The notes under the pieces are model-generated. The model saw nothing but the letters and a program-made list of their open reading frames with translations, was not told the origin of the DNA and ran no database searches. A DNA stretch of 64,000 nt from Pseudomonas sp. MTM4 (GTDB taxonomy: Bacteria > Pseudomonadota > Gammaproteobacteria > Pseudomonadales > Pseudomonadaceae). Location of the stretch: assembly GCF_019355055.1 (NCBI RefSeq), contig NZ_CP048411.1:2693501-2757500 (forward strand), read 5' to 3'. The position numbers were made by a program, and so were the translations under genes. Of this stretch, positions 57,222 through 64,000 are shown one piece after another (the stretch's first letter is position 1; each line of letters begins with the position of its first letter).

Positions 57222-57611
57222 ATGAGCATTCAAGTCGAGGCGGTGGGCAGTTCCAGCGCCTTCGGCCGCCTGCTCGGCCTGGAGATTCACAAGGCCGAAA
57301 ACGGCGAGGCCGTACTCGGGCTGAGCATGCACGACGGCTTGCGCAACCTGCATGGCAAGCTGCATGGCGGTGCGCTGTTCTCGCTGATCGACACCGCCAT
57401 GGGTCAGGCCAGCCACAGTCTCAACGACGGGGTGCCGAACAGTGTGACGCTGGAATGCAAGCTCAACTACATCCGCCCGGTGACCGAAGGCGAACTGACC
57501 TGCCGCGCCTGGGTGGTACATGCCGGGCGTCGTACCCAGGTGCTCGAAGCCGAGGTTCATCAAGGCGGCAAACTGATCGCCAAGGCACAATCGACCTTCG
57601 CCTGTTTGTAA
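57222..57611 (+). CDS. PaaI-type hotdog thioesterase
   Basis: This 129-residue protein has the hotdog fold of PaaI and YdiI thioesterases: LHGGALFSLIDTAMGQASHS with the GGxxxxxxD motif, then NSVTLECKLNYIRPVTEGEL and AQSTFACL at the C-terminus. It probably hydrolyses an acyl-CoA. GAGGAAA in the end of tex is its ribosome site, and its ATG lies one base after the tex stop, so they share an mRNA. A repeat follows its stop. Confidence 0.9.
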   Translation: MSIQVEAVGSSSAFGRLLGLEIHKAENGEAVLGLSMHDGLRNLHGKLHGGALFSLIDTAMGQASHSLNDGVPNSVTLECKLNYIRPVTEGELTCRAWVVHAGRRTQVLEAEVHQGGKLIAKAQSTFACL

Positions 57612-57617
57612 GAAGCG

Positions 57618-57678
57618 GCAAGCTTCAGGCTGCAAGGGCGCGCCTGCTTTCTCTTGCAGCTTGTGGCTTGAAGCTTGC
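57618..57678. repeat. Inverted CTTGCAGC-type repeat after the thioesterase gene
   Basis: GCAAGCTTCAGGCTGCAAG (57618-57636) is the reverse complement of CTTGCAGC...TTGAAGCTTGC (57653-57678) except for a short insert in the right arm. The loop is GC-rich. It resembles the repeats at 52330 and 53743. It may also end transcription of tex and the thioesterase gene. Confidence 0.65.
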
Positions 57679-57726
57679 CCCTCGCAGCCCCATATTGGGC
57701 CGACTGATGCGTGAAGGAACCAGAAC

Positions 57727-59307
57727 TTGAGCGACCTCCTCTCCCACCGCCTGGCATTGCTGGCCGAGCCCTCCCACCTTCCGCTGCTCTCGCAATGCCT
57801 GCATGGGATCGAGCGCGAATGCCTGCGCATCGACAACCACGGCGAGCTGGCCCTGACGCCACACCCGCACGCGCTGGGTTCGGCGCTGACGCATCCGAAG
57901 ATCACCACCGATTATTCCGAGGCGCTGCTGGAGTTCATCACCGGCACCGCAACCGATCCGCAACAGACCCTGGCCGAGCTGGACGCCATCCATCGCTACA
58001 CCTACGGCAAGCTCGCCGACGAATGGCTCTGGAGCCCTTCGATGCCGGGGCGCCTGCCGGAAGAAGCGCAGATTCCCATCGCCGAGTACGGCCGCTCCAA
58101 CATCGGCCGGCTCAAGCACGTCTACCGCCAGGGCTTGGCACTGCGCTACGGTAAGACCATGCAGTGCATCGCCGGCATTCACTACAACTTCTCGCTACCC
58201 GAGGCACTGTGGTCGCTGCTGCAAGCCGATGAAGGCGACGAGCGCAGTCGCCAGGACTATCAGTCCTCGCGCTATATCGCGCTGATCCGTAATTTCCGTC
58301 GCTACAGCTGGCTACTGATGTATCTGTTCGGCGCCTCCCCGGCGCTGGATGCGAGCTTCATGCGCGGTCGCCCGCACCAGCTCGAACAGCTGGACGAAGA
58401 CACCCTTTATTTGCCGTGGGCCACCAGCCTGCGAATGAGCGACCTGGGTTACCAGAGCAACGCCCAGGCCGGCCTGACACCCTGCTACGACAACCTGTCC
58501 AGCTACACCGATAGCCTGCACAAAGCCGTTTCGACGCCCTACCCGGCCTATGCCGCGATGGGCACCAAGGACGCCCAGGGCAACTGGCTACAGCTCAACA
58601 CCAACGTGCTGCAGATCGAAAACGAGTACTACTCGAACATTCGTCCCAAACGCGTCACCGAGAGCGGCGAGCGCCCGCTGCAGGCGCTGCGCGCCCGCGG
58701 CATCCAGTACATCGAAGTGCGCTGCCTGGACATCAACCCCTTCCTACCGCTGGGCATCGATCTTGACGAAGCGCGTTTCCTCGATGCCTTCCTGCTGTTC
58801 TGCACGCTGGAAGACAGCCCCTGCTTGGTCGCGGGCGAGTGTGGAGCCAGCAGCGACAACTTCCTCAAGGTAGTCACCGAAGGACGCAAGCCGGGCCTCG
58901 AACTGCGTCGCGGCGGCGAGCAGGTCAGCCTGCAAGCCTGGGCGCAGGAACTGCTGGGCGAAATCGGTCAGGTCGCCGCGCTGCTGGACCAGGCCCAGGG
59001 CGGCGAGCAACATGCGAGGGCGCTTGCCGCGCAACAGGCGAAGGTCGCCGACAGCAATCTCACGCCATCGGCGCGGGTACTCGACGAGCTGAAACGCAGC
59101 GGCGAGAGCTTTAGCCAGTTCGCCCTGAGCCAGAGCCTGGCCCATGCCGAGCATTTCCGCGGTCACCCCCTGAGCGCTGCCGAGCAGGCCGGATTCGAAA
59201 CCGCCGCGCAGCAATCGCACATTGAACAGGCCGAGCTAGAAGCCCAACAGGAGTTGGATTTCGACCAGTTCGTGGCGGCCTATCAGGCAAGCCTGTTGTC
59301 CATTTGA
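57727..59307 (+). CDS. gshA: Glutamate-cysteine ligase
   Basis: GshA makes gamma-glutamylcysteine, the first step of glutathione synthesis. The 526-residue protein shows [54 protein letters not shown] and [18 protein letters not shown], which match the gamma-proteobacterial GshA. It starts with TTG at 57727, six bases after AAGGA. It is alone between repeats on both sides. It fits with the redox stress genes hslO and hslR earlier. Confidence 0.95.
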   Translation: MSDLLSHRLALLAEPSHLPLLSQCLHGIERECLRIDNHGELALTPHPHALGSALTHPKITTDYSEALLEFITGTATDPQQTLAELDAIHRYTYGKLADEWLWSPSMPGRLPEEAQIPIAEYGRSNIGRLKHVYRQGLALRYGKTMQCIAGIHYNFSLPEALWSLLQADEGDERSRQDYQSSRYIALIRNFRRYSWLLMYLFGASPALDASFMRGRPHQLEQLDEDTLYLPWATSLRMSDLGYQSNAQAGLTPCYDNLSSYTDSLHKAVSTPYPAYAAMGTKDAQGNWLQLNTNVLQIENEYYSNIRPKRVTESGERPLQALRARGIQYIEVRCLDINPFLPLGIDLDEARFLDAFLLFCTLEDSPCLVAGECGASSDNFLKVVTEGRKPGLELRRGGEQVSLQAWAQELLGEIGQVAALLDQAQGGEQHARALAAQQAKVADSNLTPSARVLDELKRSGESFSQFALSQSLAHAEHFRGHPLSAAEQAGFETAAQQSHIEQAELEAQQELDFDQFVAAYQASLLSI

Positions 59308-59319
59308 GCGCGGCAGATA

Positions 59320-59543
59320 CGTAGGGTGGGCTTCAGCCCACCGCTTGCTTACGCCCCGCATCTACGCCTCGCCTGACGTATCGCCGCCGGTCCCGTTCTG
59401 GTGGGCTGAAGCCCACCCTACAAACTTACGCCCCCGCATCAATCTCCGCCTGGCGCGTTGCCGCCAGTCCCGCGCGAGCTAAAGCGGAGCGCCGCCCGCC
59501 CACCCTACAGTTGTAGGTCGGATTAGCCGAAGGCGTAATCCGA
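59320..59543. repeat. Array of GTAG-headed REP units between gshA and argA
   Basis: Units: CGTAGGGTGGGCTTCAGCCC (with ACCG) at 59320-59343, GGTGGGCTGAAGCCCACCCT (with AC) at 59400-59421, a degraded unit at 59470-59508 ending CACCCTAC, and a different family TGTAGGTCGGATTAGCCGAA continuing to AATCCGAC at 59512-59543. The sequence after units one and two (CGCCCCGCATC.. and CGCCCCCGCATC.., each followed by a GCCGCC..GTCCCG stretch) is an imperfect direct duplication. This fills most of the 307-base gap. Confidence 0.75.
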
Positions 59544-59614
59544 CGACAAACCCACAAACAACCACGGCCTGCCTTTTCGTCCAGTCTTCCAGACTCAAAC
59601 GCCTTTATCGTTTT

Positions 59615-60913
59615 TTACAGCTTCTTCTCGAACACCTTCGACTGGCGCTGGAAGTTGTACAGCGAGGCCCGCGCCGCCGGCAGGCGTTCGACGCCGCTGG
59701 GTTCGAAGCCGCGTTCGCGGAACCAGTGGGCGGTGCGAGTAGTGAGCACGAACAGAGTTTTCAGACCCAGCTTGCGCGCCCGCGCTTCGATGCGTTCGAG
59801 CAGCTCGTCGCCACGGCCGCCGTGGCGATATTCGGGGTTGACCGCCAGGCAGGCCAGCTCGCCCCAGTCCGAATCGGGGATGGGATAGAGCGCGGCACAG
59901 GCGATGATCAGGCCGTCGCGCTCGACGATGCTGAACTGCTCTACTTCGCGCTCCAGCACCTCGCGTGAACGGCGTACCAGAATGCCCTGCTCCTCCAGCG
60001 GCGTGATCAAATCGATCAGCCCTCCCACGTCCTCGATGGTCGCCTCGCGCAATTGCTCGAACTGCTCCTGCGCCACCAGGGTGCCGGCGCCGTCGCGGGT
60101 GAACAGCTCGTTGAGCAGCGCGCCGTCATCGGCATAGCTGACCAGGTGGCTGCGCCGCACGCCGCCACGGCAGGCCTGGGCGGCGGCGTCCAGCAGCTCG
60201 GCCTGGTAATCGCTGCCCAGCCGCTCGACATGAGACGGAATTTGCGGCGGGCGCAGCTCGCGCACCAGATTGCCGGCTTCGTCCAGCAGACCGCGTTCGG
60301 CGCCGTAGAGCACCAGCTTGTCGGCCTGCAGATCGATGGCCGCGCGGGTAGCGACATCTTCGCAAGCGAGGTTGAAGATTTCCCCGGTGGGTGAATAGCC
60401 CAGCGGCGAGAGCAGCACGATGGTGCGCTCGTCCAGCAGGCGGCCGATGCCTTTGCGGTCGATGCGCCGCACTTCGCCGGTGTGCTGATAATCGACCCCC
60501 TCGACCACGCCGATGGGCCGCGCGGTGACGAAATTGCCACTGGCCACGCGCAGCCGCGCGCCCTGCATCGGCGAGGCAGCCATGTCCATCGACAGCCGCG
60601 CTTCGAGGGCGATGCGCATGTGCCCGACAGCATCGATCGCGCACTCCAGCGCGGCGGAATCGGTGACGCGCAAGCCGCGGTGCACACGCGGTTCGATGCC
60701 GCGTGCGGCTAGCCGCGCCTCGATCTGCGGGCGTGAGCCGAACGTCAGCACCAGGCGCACGCCGAGGCTGTGCAGCAGCACCAGGTCGTGGACGATGTTG
60801 CCGAAATTGGTGTGCTCCAGGCCATCGCCCGGCAGCATGACCACGAAGGTGCGCTCACGGTGCGAGTTGATGTAGGGCGAGGAGTCGCGAAGCCAGGTGA
60901 CGTAGTCGTGCAT
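59615..60913 (-). CDS. argA: N-acetylglutamate synthase ArgA
   Basis: ArgA makes N-acetylglutamate, the first step of arginine synthesis. The 432-residue protein has an amino acid kinase-like N-terminal domain (RTFVVMLPGDGLEHTNFGNI, then VHDLVLLHSLGVRLVLTFGS) and a C-terminal acetyltransferase domain (LACLAVNPEYRHGGRGDELL). GAAGG precedes the ATG at 60913; the open frame to 61507 overlaps argE and is not used. It lies downstream of argE on the same strand with a hairpin between them. Arginine inhibition is expected from the family. Confidence 0.96.
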   Translation of the reverse strand: MHDYVTWLRDSSPYINSHRERTFVVMLPGDGLEHTNFGNIVHDLVLLHSLGVRLVLTFGSRPQIEARLAARGIEPRVHRGLRVTDSAALECAIDAVGHMRIALEARLSMDMAASPMQGARLRVASGNFVTARPIGVVEGVDYQHTGEVRRIDRKGIGRLLDERTIVLLSPLGYSPTGEIFNLACEDVATRAAIDLQADKLVLYGAERGLLDEAGNLVRELRPPQIPSHVERLGSDYQAELLDAAAQACRGGVRRSHLVSYADDGALLNELFTRDGAGTLVAQEQFEQLREATIEDVGGLIDLITPLEEQGILVRRSREVLEREVEQFSIVERDGLIIACAALYPIPDSDWGELACLAVNPEYRHGGRGDELLERIEARARKLGLKTLFVLTTRTAHWFRERGFEPSGVERLPAARASLYNFQRQSKVFEKKL

Positions 60914-60975
60914 GTTGCAGAAGCCTTCAGGTGACAGCTTAAAAGTCCGGTAGCCGGGTCGGGAGAGCGGGCGCG

Positions 60976-61003
60976 GGAGCAGATTCGATCCGAAATCTGC
61001 TCC
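60976..61003 (-). terminator. Hairpin between argE and argA
   Basis: GGAGCAGATT (60976-60985) pairs with AATCTGCTCC (60994-61003) over 10 bases with an 8-base loop, starting at the last base of the argE stop. No T run follows, so it may be a partial terminator or an RNA-stabilising stem. Confidence 0.6.
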
Positions 61004-62160
61004 TAACCTCGGCTGGCCGGCTGCAGGCAATAGTGATCGATCATGGCGCGCAGCAGCCTCACGGTGGGTTCGATTCTGTCGAGATCCAGGTATTCGTTCG
61101 GCTGGTGGGCGCAGGCGATGTCGCCGGGGCCTAGTACCAGTGTCTCGCAGCCAAGCTGCTGAAGATAAGGCGCTTCGGTAGCGAACGCCACCGCCTCGGC
61201 GGCATGGCCGGTCAGCCGTTCGGCAAGCTTGACCAGCTCGCCGCCCGCCGGCTGCTCGAAGGGCGGCACGCTGGGAAACAGCGGCGCCAGCTCGATCGTC
61301 ACCTGGTGCTGGTCGGCCAGCGGCTGTAAACGCTGGCGAATGGCTGCGCGCAGCTGCTCGGGGTCCATACCGGGCAACGGCCGCAGATCGAACTCCAGTG
61401 CGCAATGGCCACAGATGCGGTTGGGATTGTCGCCGCCGTGGATGCAGCCGAGGTTGAGCGTCGGCTGCGGCACGTCGAACAGCGGATTGTCGTATTCGCC
61501 CTGCCACTCACGGCGCAGCGTCATCAGCTCGCCCATCACGCCGTGCATGGCATCCAGCGCGCTATGGCCGTAGGCGGGGTTGGAGGAATGCCCGCTCTGC
61601 CCGTGAATTTCGATGCCTTCCATCATGATGCCCTTGTGCAGGCGCACGGGCCGCAACCCGGTGGGCTCGCCGATCACCGCGGCACGCCCCAGCGGCCGGC
61701 CGGCATCGACCAACGCCCGGGCGCCGGACATGGAGCTTTCCTCGTCGCAAGTGGCGAGGATCAGCAGCGGCTGCCTGAACGGCTGGTCCAACAGCGGCAG
61801 CACCGCTTCGATGATCAGCGCGAAGAAGCCTTTCATATCGCAGCTGCCCAGGCCGTACCAACGGCTGTCGGCTTCGCGCAGGCGCAGCGGATCGGACGTC
61901 CACAGCTCGGCATCGAAAGGCACGGTGTCGCTGTGTCCGGCCAGCACCAGTCCGCCGGGACCGCTGCCATGACTGGCCAGCAGATTGAACTTGCCGGGGG
62001 CTATTTCCTGCGTTTCACAGGAGAAACCAAGATCACACAGCCAGCCGGCGAGCAGGTCGATCACCGGCCGGTTGGTCTGGTCCCAATGCGCCTGTGTGCA
62101 GCTCACCGAAGGCGCGGCGACCAGCGCGGCAAATTGATCCTTGAGTGAGGGAACGGGCAC
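61003..62160 (-). CDS. argE: Acetylornithine deacetylase ArgE
   Basis: ArgE removes the acetyl group from N-acetylornithine to make ornithine. The 385-residue zinc peptidase of the M20 family shows LVLAGHSDTVPFDAELWTSD with the first metal ligand, GLGSCDMKGFFALIIEA, ATCDEESSMSGARALVDAG and GPGDIACAHQPNEYLDLDRI. It starts with GTG at 62160, after GGAGGT. Most Pseudomonas use a transacetylase (ArgJ) and keep this enzyme as a side route. The argA gene follows. Confidence 0.93.
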   Translation of the reverse strand: MPVPSLKDQFAALVAAPSVSCTQAHWDQTNRPVIDLLAGWLCDLGFSCETQEIAPGKFNLLASHGSGPGGLVLAGHSDTVPFDAELWTSDPLRLREADSRWYGLGSCDMKGFFALIIEAVLPLLDQPFRQPLLILATCDEESSMSGARALVDAGRPLGRAAVIGEPTGLRPVRLHKGIMMEGIEIHGQSGHSSNPAYGHSALDAMHGVMGELMTLRREWQGEYDNPLFDVPQPTLNLGCIHGGDNPNRICGHCALEFDLRPLPGMDPEQLRAAIRQRLQPLADQHQVTIELAPLFPSVPPFEQPAGGELVKLAERLTGHAAEAVAFATEAPYLQQLGCETLVLGPGDIACAHQPNEYLDLDRIEPTVRLLRAMIDHYCLQPASRG

Positions 62161-62238
62161 CGGCTACCTCCGTATCGAGATCGGAACAGAGCAGCCAGTG
62201 AAACATGAAACGCATCAAGACGGGACCCATGAACGAAT

Positions 62239-62263
62239 ACGCCCCGTCTGATCGACGGGGCGT
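62239..62263 (-). terminator. Terminator after the phosphate transporter gene
   Basis: ACGCCCCGTC (62239-62248) and GACGGGGCGT (62254-62263) form a 10-bp stem with a 5-base loop; on the minus strand it is followed by ATTCGTTC. It lies about 30 bases after the stop of the phosphate transporter gene. Confidence 0.8.
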
Positions 62264-62293
62264 AAGAGGTGTCGCAGCCTGTCGCGCGGTAGA

Positions 62294-63559
62294 TCAGGTG
62301 AAAATGGCGCGAAGAATCAGGAAGAACACGATCGCCAGGCCAGCACCGACCGGCAGGGTAACCAGCCAGGACATAAATATCTTGCCGACCACGCCCAGGT
62401 TCAGCGCGCCGATACCGCGCGCGATGCCCACGCCGAGCACCGCCCCAACCAGCGTATGCGTAGTGGAAACCGGCAAGCCAATCGCCGACGCGCCAACCAC
62501 TGTGGTGGCAGTCGCCAGTTCCGCAGCGAAACCGCGGCTTGGAGTGAGCTCGGTGATCTGCTTGCCAATGGTGGCGATCACCTTGTAACCGTAGGTGGCG
62601 AGACCGATAACGATACCTACCGCGCCCAGCAGCAGCACCCAGCCCGGCACGGCCGACTTGGCAGCGACCGCAGCCGCGCCATCGGACTGCAGCACACCGA
62701 CCACCGCAGCCAGCGGGCCGACTGCGTTGGCCACATCGTTGGAGCCATGGGCGAACGCCATGGAGCAGGCGGTGAAGATCATCAGAACGGCGAAGACCTT
62801 TTCCACGCTGGAAAAGTGGAAGGTTTTGTCCGCTTCGACGTCGACCTTGATGCGTGTCAGCAGCGCGATACCGATCAGCATCACCAGCACGCCGACGCCA
62901 ACCGCGAGAAGAAAACTCTGGCCGCTGCTGAGGTCCAGACCGATGTGTTTGAGCCCCTTGGACAGGGTCATCAGCGCCACCATGAAACCGGTGAGGAACA
63001 TGTACATCGGCACGAAACGCTTGGCGTTCTGGAAGGGATTCTCGGTGTCGATGATCAGGCGCTGCACACTCATGAACACACCGAAGGCGATGGTGCCGGA
63101 CAGCACAGGCGAGACGACCCAGCTGGCAACGATCGGACCGACGCCCTCCCAGTGCACCGCATCCATCGAGACACCCACCGCCGCGAAACCGATCACCGCA
63201 CCGACGATCGAGTGGGTAGTGGAAACCGGCCAGCCCTTCATCGACGCCACCAACAGCCAGGTGCCGGCGGCAAGCAGTGCCGACATCATTCCCAAGACCA
63301 TCAGTTCCGGCGGGATCATCTCGGCGTCGACAATGCCGTTCTTGATGGTTTCGGTCACCTCGCCACCGGCCAGGTAGGCCCCGCAGAACTCGAAGACCAT
63401 GGCGATCAAAATCGCCTGCTTGATGGTCAGTGCGCGCGAGCCCACCGAGGTACCCATGGCGTTGGCCACGTCATTGGCGCCAACGCCCCAGGCCATGAAA
63501 AAACCGAACGCGCAGGCGAGCACCAGGAGTACGAAGCCGTAATCCGAGATAAGAGACAT
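62294..63559 (-). CDS. Inorganic phosphate transporter, PiT family
   Basis: This 421-residue inner-membrane carrier takes up phosphate with a cation (low-affinity PitA-like system). The duplicated signature is clear: GANDVANAMGTSVGSRALTI at the N-terminal half and AHGSNDVANAVGPLAAVVGV in the other, each with the STTHxxVGA motif (PVSTTHSIVGAVIGF and PVSTTHTLVGAVLGV). Ten or so helices are visible. The DUF47 gene lies 38 bases upstream in the same unit; such partners modulate PiT transport. Confidence 0.94.
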   Translation of the reverse strand: MSLISDYGFVLLVLACAFGFFMAWGVGANDVANAMGTSVGSRALTIKQAILIAMVFEFCGAYLAGGEVTETIKNGIVDAEMIPPELMVLGMMSALLAAGTWLLVASMKGWPVSTTHSIVGAVIGFAAVGVSMDAVHWEGVGPIVASWVVSPVLSGTIAFGVFMSVQRLIIDTENPFQNAKRFVPMYMFLTGFMVALMTLSKGLKHIGLDLSSGQSFLLAVGVGVLVMLIGIALLTRIKVDVEADKTFHFSSVEKVFAVLMIFTACSMAFAHGSNDVANAVGPLAAVVGVLQSDGAAAVAAKSAVPGWVLLLGAVGIVIGLATYGYKVIATIGKQITELTPSRGFAAELATATTVVGASAIGLPVSTTHTLVGAVLGVGIARGIGALNLGVVGKIFMSWLVTLPVGAGLAIVFFLILRAIFT

Positions 63560-63597
63560 AGAAAGTTACCTGTTGAACCCAGAAAGGAAACTGGCGC

Positions 63598-64000
63598 TCA
63601 ACGCGCCAGCAATTGTTCCAGACGGTTACCGACGCGCTCGGCACGGTCGGCCACGTCACCGATCCATTCGATGATTTTGTAGAGGAACATGACGTCTACT
63701 GGTGGCAATTCCTTTTCCAGCTTGAACAGCTCACGGCGAACCGTGATCTGCATACGGTCGGTTTCACGCTCGATTTCCTCAACTTCCTCGACCATCTTCT
63801 CGACCAGCGTGGCCTCACGGCCGCTGAAGCCGGTCTCGAGCAGCGAATCCAGTTCTTTGAGCGCCTTCAGCGCCTGGCAGCTGGCATCGACGCTGCGCTG
63901 GACGAAGGCCAGCATCAGCGGCTGCAGCGCCACGGGGACGGTCATGCAGCGGCCCAGCATCAGGCCGGCGATGTCCTTGGCGCGGTTGGCGATCTTGTCC
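63598..64000 (-). CDS. DUF47 (TIGR00153) PiT accessory protein, 3' part
   Basis: This cytosolic helical protein is the usual partner of PiT transporters, related to PhoU. The reading frame is open to the right edge, and the first visible residues are DKIANRAKDIAGLMLGRC, so the start lies outside the window. The visible part has 133 residues and ends with WIGDVADRAERVGNRLEQLL. Full-length members are about 225 residues. It is upstream of, and co-transcribed with, the PiT gene. Confidence 0.93.
   Translation of the reverse strand, partial: DKIANRAKDIAGLMLGRCMTVPVALQPLMLAFVQRSVDASCQALKALKELDSLLETGFSGREATLVEKMVEEVEEIERETDRMQITVRRELFKLEKELPPVDVMFLYKIIEWIGDVADRAERVGNRLEQLLAR

Noticed and set aside
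46552..59543. Repeated palindromes as a CRISPR array or insertion sequence ends.
   Set aside because: Copies are unevenly spaced, palindromic, with GTAG heads and without spacers of equal size or a transposase gene; REP-type elements explain them better.
60914..61507. N-terminal extension of argA into argE.
   Set aside because: The extension has no similarity, overlaps argE in another frame, and the ATG at 60913 gives the normal 432-residue ArgA with a ribosome site.

Overview
The window is about 62-64% G+C by eye and reads as ordinary chromosome of a gamma-proteobacterium in the Pseudomonas / Stutzerimonas (P. stutzeri) group. The evidence is the gene content (DUF2790 protein, rimB-rimK pair, hslR-hslO-pckA next to envZ-ompR, argE-argA, gshA, tex, purEK) and the many short palindromic intergenic repeats that begin with GTAG. 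I see no rRNA, tRNA, CRISPR array, prophage, plasmid or intact insertion sequence. This is inferred from sequence reading alone; no database search was run.

Layout. 1-1266: the start of an arsenic operon (arsR, then arsB running off the left edge). 1477-7739: an orphan amino-acid-type binding protein, a BetT-like BCCT transporter and a complete polar amino acid ABC transporter (ATPase, binding protein, two permeases) with a hairpin between binding protein and permeases. 7845-12229: sugar mutarotase, a uracil-DNA glycosylase family protein, small envelope proteins and purEK with a structured leader. 12451-24815: a hypothetical membrane protein, then a nitrogen/amide catabolism block (LysR, aspartase, binding protein, XRE-type regulator, AGCS symporter, glutaminase, asparaginase, large hybrid sensor kinase). 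24923-31044: cysQ-nudE, yrfG, a soluble hybrid kinase, fdhD and a glycine-zipper protein. 31154-37048: thioesterase, iron alcohol dehydrogenase, acyl-CoA dehydrogenase, 3-hydroxyacyl-CoA dehydrogenase and a divergent LysR regulator. 37524-47331: membrane and envelope genes (DUF421 pair, FUSC protein, lipoprotein, NTP/NDP-type transporter, Tat-exported aldo/keto reductase), an HPF-like protein, a RecQ helicase and a nitroreductase. 47733-64000: housekeeping genes pckA, hslO, hslR, rimB-rimK, envZ-ompR, tex, a thioesterase, gshA, argA, argE, and a Pit phosphate transporter with its DUF47 partner running off the right edge.

How the genes fit together. The strongest functional theme is use of acidic amino acids and their amides. 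Asparaginase and glutaminase release ammonia and aspartate or glutamate, aspartase converts aspartate to fumarate, and an AGCS symporter, two orphan binding proteins and the ABC transporter are plausible uptake or sensing partners. A second block (31655-37048) looks like a short-chain or branched acyl-CoA oxidation route under a LysR regulator. The housekeeping end groups redox and translation stress genes (hslO, hslR, rimB-rimK) with osmosensing envZ-ompR.

I found no clearly new multi-gene defence or biosynthetic system. The observations most worth a second look are the purE leader with three hairpins, several GTAG-headed repeat families (two of which supply the stop codon of the adjacent gene), an altered aromatic box in the BCCT transporter, and the amide-catabolism block with its unusual XRE-type regulator.
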